Assembly (NCBI RefSeq): GCF_002943525.1
Contig: NZ_CP025394.1
Span: 7,517,001-7,581,000 of the forward strand
Source of the DNA: Kitasatospora sp. MMS16-BH015
GTDB taxonomy: Bacteria > Actinomycetota > Actinomycetes > Streptomycetales > Streptomycetaceae
Length of the DNA stretch: 64,000 bases
Reading direction: 5' to 3'
Shown here: positions 61,184 through 64,000 of the stretch, piece after piece
How the letters are laid out: each line of letters starts with the position of its first letter
How positions within the stretch are numbered: position 1 is the stretch's first letter
Translations under genes and position numbers: made by a program
Notes under the pieces: model-generated
Databases searched by the model: none
Seen by the model: only the letters and a program-made list of their open reading frames with translations
Told to the model about the DNA's origin: nothing

Positions 61184-62565
61184 CGTGCGTCCTCCGGGGA
61201 GAGCGGGGCCGGATCGGCCGGGGCGAGCGGGTCGGCGCCGGTGCGCAGGGCGTCCAGCTGGTCGTCGGCCGGGCAGCGGCCCCGGACGGGGTACCGCTCG
61301 GCGAACCGGCCCAGCGCGGTGCGCAGTTCGGCGGCGCCGGGGCGGCGGGCGAGGGCCTGGTCGGCGATCGCGAAGCAGGCCAGCGCGGCCCGTTGCAGTT
61401 CGGGGTCGGTGAGGGCGAGGGCGGCGGCGCGGCGCCAGAGGGCGGTGCGCGGCGGCCGGGTGCCGTTGGCGTGGCCGAGCGGGGCCAGCGCGGCCAGCGC
61501 CGCGTCGGCGGCGACCGGGTCGTCCAGCAGGGCGGAGGTCAGGGCCAGCGGGGCCAGCCAGCCGTCCCCGGGCTGGGCGTCGATCATGCGCAGCTCCAGG
61601 TGGCCGCGCGGGCGGACGGGCGGGAAGAGTGTGGTGCGGTGGTAGTCCAGGTCGGCGGCCAGCGGCGGCCGGTCGCCCGCGCCGCGCAGCCACTGGCGGA
61701 AGGTCAGCCCGTCCGGGGCCGTCCACGGGCTGCCCTCGGGGCGGCGCACGCAGAGCACCCGGGCGTCCAGCACGTACTGCGCCCAGGCCGCGCGCGGGTC
61801 CGCCAGGGCTGCGGGGGCCAGGGTGCGGCTGGCGTCCATCCGGGACCAGACCAGCTGGCGGGTGGACCGGTGGCCGGTCGGCTTCCCGTCGAGCAGCGGG
61901 GAGTTGGCGAAGGCGGCGACCAGCACCGGGCCGAGCCGGTGCACCAGCTCCCAGCGCGCGGCCAGGCCCTGCGGGCCGCTCTCGGTGCCCGCGTCCAGGT
62001 TGACCTGCACCGAGGCGGTGCCGCACATCATGATCCGGCCCCAGGGACCGCGCCGGTCGAAGTAGCGCTGCATCGCCCGGTAGCGCGGCAGGTCGAGCTG
62101 CATCCGGCGTTCGCGCGGGTACGGGTCGGTGCCGGTGCCGGTGAGGCGCAGGTCCTGGGTGGCGAGGGCGGCGGCCAGGGCGGCCTGGTCGGCCAGCAGG
62201 CCCCGCGCGCAGTCGGCGGGGTCGGTGGCGGGCGGGGAGCTGAGCTCGACCTGCCCGCCGGGTTCGCGGGTGAGCCGGGAGCCGAAGGGCAGCTGCGGCT
62301 CGCTGCTGCCGGGGCGGAGCGGGAGGGTGGCGAGCGCCTCGGCGACCCGCTCCGGGGCCACCGCCCGCTCGGGACATCGGGTGTCGTGGATGAACCACTC
62401 GGCCTCGACCCCGGTGAGGCGGGGCGGCCCGATCTTGAAGCAGATGCCGAGCAGATGGTCCTCGGCGGTCGACTCCGTCAGGGGCGTCACGCTGGGTGGC
62501 GACTGACTCGGCTGCGGCTGAGCGGTCACTTGGTGTGCGCGTACGGGTATCACCGGACTCACCAT
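61180..62565 (-). CDS. egtA: Glutamate-cysteine ligase EgtA
   Basis: 461 residues from ATG 62565; internal GTG starts are possible because the ribosome site is weak and the first 30 residues are not conserved. EVE-type ATP-grasp-like ligase motifs of the glutamate-cysteine ligase 2 family are visible: GVEAEWFIHD, RLTREPGGQVELSSPP, MQRYFDRRGPWGRIMMCGTASVQVNLDAG and HLELRMIDAQPGDGWL. It makes gamma-glutamylcysteine for EgtB. First of the four coupled egt genes. Confidence 0.92.
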   Translation of the reverse strand: MVSPVIPVRAHQVTAQPQPSQSPPSVTPLTESTAEDHLLGICFKIGPPRLTGVEAEWFIHDTRCPERAVAPERVAEALATLPLRPGSSEPQLPFGSRLTREPGGQVELSSPPATDPADCARGLLADQAALAAALATQDLRLTGTGTDPYPRERRMQLDLPRYRAMQRYFDRRGPWGRIMMCGTASVQVNLDAGTESGPQGLAARWELVHRLGPVLVAAFANSPLLDGKPTGHRSTRQLVWSRMDASRTLAPAALADPRAAWAQYVLDARVLCVRRPEGSPWTAPDGLTFRQWLRGAGDRPPLAADLDYHRTTLFPPVRPRGHLELRMIDAQPGDGWLAPLALTSALLDDPVAADAALAALAPLGHANGTRPPRTALWRRAAALALTDPELQRAALACFAIADQALARRPGAAELRTALGRFAERYPVRGRCPADDQLDALRTGADPLAPADPAPLSPEDAR

Positions 62566-62651
62566 CCTCGGTTCGCGATTGCGGCCCGGTTCTTCCTGCT
62601 CAGTCTGCTACGAACCAAACATGAACGCTTGATGTACGTCGTCCATGCAGG

Positions 62652-63761
62652 TCAGGGCTGGGTCAATCGGGTGAGCGCGGCCGTCAGGCGCTCGGTGGGC
62701 AGCGCGTAGTTGAGCCGCAGGCAGCGGCCCCAGGCGGCGCCGAAGTCGGTGCCCGCCGAGAGCTCCACCTCACGCTCGGTGAGCAGCAGCTCCCGGGCTC
62801 CCTCGGCCGGCAGGCCCAGCGCGGGGGCGTCCAGCCAGAGCAGGTACGAGGCCTCCGGCCGGGAGAGCACCGCCGGGCCGAGCGCCGCCAGGGCCAGCTC
62901 CCGGTGCTCGACCAGCCGGGCCAGCAGCGCGTCCAGCCAGGGCCCGCCGTGCTCCAGCGCGGCCCGCTGCACCAGCTGCGGCAGCAGCCCACCCTCCCAG
63001 AGCCCGTAGCCCGCCATCAGGGTGAGCAGCCGCTCGCGCAGGCCCGGGTCCGGCACCAGGGCGAAGCAGCTCGGGATGCCGGAGGTGTTGAAGGTCTTGC
63101 CCACCGAGTTGAGCGTCACGGTGTGCCGGGCCGCCTCGCCCGCCACCGCCACGGCCACCGGGTGGCGCAGCCCGGTGCCGGGGTGGGTCAGGTCGCCGTG
63201 CACCTCGTCCGAGACCAGCAGCCCGCCGCGCCCGGCCACCTGCTCGGCCAGGGCGCGCAGCTCCTCGGCCCGCCAGACCCGCCCGGAGGGGTTGTGCGGG
63301 TTGCTCAGCAGCACCAGCTCCGCCTCGGCGTACGCGGCCACCGGCAGCCGGTACCCGGCCTCGTCCCGCTCCATCGGCACCGCCCGGTACGCCACCCCGG
63401 CCACCCGGCAGAGCTGCTCGAACCCGCCCCAGTCCGGGGTCGGCGCGCAGACCGGGCCGCGCGGCCGCACCAGCGCGAGCAGCAGCCGCAGCGCGGTGCG
63501 GGCGCTGAACGGCAGCAGCAGCACCCAGTCCGGATCCACCGCGACGTGGTGCCGCTCCCGGTACCAGCGGGCCACCAGCTCCCGGCCGCCCGGATCGCAG
63601 ACGGTGTACCCGTACGCGGGGTGCCCGGCCCGGGCGGCCAGCGCCGCGCCGATCTCCGGTGGCCCGGGCAGGTCCATGTCGGCCAGCCCGAGCGCGATCC
63701 GCCCGGCGCCCGCCCGGGCCCACTTGACGCTGCCGGTGCCACTGCGGTCGAAGGGTGTCAT
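62652..63761 (-). CDS. MalY/PatB-type PLP-dependent C-S lyase (possible EgtE surrogate)
   Basis: 369 residues (GGAG 5 bases before ATG). Fold-type I aminotransferase of the MalY/PatB group: YGYTVCDPGGRELVARWYRERHHVAVDPDWVL, LSNPHNPSGRVWRAEEL, LLVSDEVHGDLTHPG and the PLP-lysine motif TLNSVGKTFNTSGIPSCF. The group cleaves C-S bonds (cystathionine beta-lyase activity). It precedes egtA on the same strand by 86 bases. Ergothioneine synthesis needs a PLP C-S lyase (EgtE, normally class V); none of that type is in view, so this enzyme may fill the role (inference). Confidence 0.85.
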   Translation of the reverse strand: MTPFDRSGTGSVKWARAGAGRIALGLADMDLPGPPEIGAALAARAGHPAYGYTVCDPGGRELVARWYRERHHVAVDPDWVLLLPFSARTALRLLLALVRPRGPVCAPTPDWGGFEQLCRVAGVAYRAVPMERDEAGYRLPVAAYAEAELVLLSNPHNPSGRVWRAEELRALAEQVAGRGGLLVSDEVHGDLTHPGTGLRHPVAVAVAGEAARHTVTLNSVGKTFNTSGIPSCFALVPDPGLRERLLTLMAGYGLWEGGLLPQLVQRAALEHGGPWLDALLARLVEHRELALAALGPAVLSRPEASYLLWLDAPALGLPAEGARELLLTEREVELSAGTDFGAAWGRCLRLNYALPTERLTAALTRLTQP

Positions 63762-63939
63762 CCGAGCTCCCGGGTGGAGGCGCGTGCGGTGCGGACCGGC
63801 TCACGCTACCCGCGCACGGGGGCTCCCATGCTGCTCGCGCGCCCGAGGTGGTGACATAGTCGGGCACGGAGGGATCATCCGAAAGGCTGCTGGTCAGACG
63901 GGCGGCCTAGGGTGAAGTGATTGGACAATGGGGGTAGTG

Positions 63940-64000
63940 ATGACTGACACGTCGCAGGCCGGAGGTGCCGTCACCCTCCTGGTCGCGCACCAGGTGGACG
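63940..64000 (+). CDS. Truncated gene at the window end (possible ABM-domain protein)
   Basis: Twenty codons only: MTDTSQAGGAVTLLVAHQVD. ATG 63940 is preceded by GGGGGTAGTG; ATG 63928 and GTG 63937 are in frame. The VTLLVAHQV strand resembles the first strand of antibiotic-biosynthesis-monooxygenase-type domains, but too little is visible for a firm call. It diverges from the C-S lyase gene across a 178-base spacer. Confidence 0.4.
   Translation, partial: MTDTSQAGGAVTLLVAHQVD

Overview
This 64 kb window is chromosomal DNA of a high-GC actinomycete, most likely Streptomyces or Kitasatospora. The reasons are the very strong G/C bias at third codon positions, frequent GTG starts and ATGA/GTGA/TGATG gene overlaps, a Tad pilus operon ending in a LysM-BTAD protein, an ergothioneine operon, a bacterial nitric oxide synthase and a thiopeptide cluster. 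I saw no rRNA, tRNA, insertion sequence, prophage or CRISPR array. All gene calls rest on reading protein motifs by eye; no database search was run.

Layout. 1-10.7 kb holds housekeeping and transport genes: the end of an exonuclease III, a membrane-anchored secreted protein, a YhhN/sterol-desaturase-family pair, an orphan DUF2398 (JetB-like) protein, an SBF-type transporter, a BCCT transporter, a hydrolase, a Tat-exported sulfite-oxidase-like enzyme and a TetR regulator. 10.7-16.2 kb is mostly minus-strand: a DUF2510 protein, TesB thioesterase, an MBL hydrolase, a MaoC hydratase, a PPOX-fold protein and a degenerate caspase-like protein. 16.3-29.6 kb is a plus-strand Tad/Flp pilus locus: a lipoprotein and a secreted protein, then CpaB, TadZ, TadA, TadB, TadC, four pilin-like proteins and a 1338-residue LysM-BTAD protein, closed by a strong terminator hairpin.

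30.6-40.4 kb is the most interesting part: a compact minus-strand RiPP cluster whose order and domain content match the lactazole thiopeptide cluster (precursor, LazB, LazC, LazD, LazE, LazF). Unlike lactazole it has two precursor genes. One core (SWGSCSCQGSSSC plus a tail) is almost the lactazole core. The other (SNGGSSTSCGSSSC plus a tail) is clearly different and one residue longer to the Ser-Cys that normally forms the pyridine, which predicts two ring sizes (32 and 35 atoms) from one enzyme set. LazB would glutamylate Ser/Thr on the leader-bound peptide using Glu-tRNA, LazD and LazE would make azolines, LazF would oxidise azolines and eliminate glutamate, and LazC would close the pyridine macrocycle.

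40.6-49.4 kb has a COG4705 membrane protein, an MccF-like S66 peptidase, a large second caspase-like pseudoenzyme, a P-loop protein, a GlxA-type AraC regulator, an MBL hydrolase and a secreted sedolisin. 49.5-53.6 kb is a fatty-acid catabolism set (SDR, thiolase, acyl-CoA dehydrogenase) with a divergent TetR gene and a likely operator. 53.6-56.8 kb carries a sigma-factor operon and an APH-like kinase. 56.8-63.8 kb contains nitric oxide synthase followed (reading leftwards from the upstream end) by egtD, egtC, egtB, egtA and a MalY-type C-S lyase, all on the minus strand. A truncated gene starts at the right edge.

A recurring feature is short tandem duplication of gene 3' ends including the stop codon.
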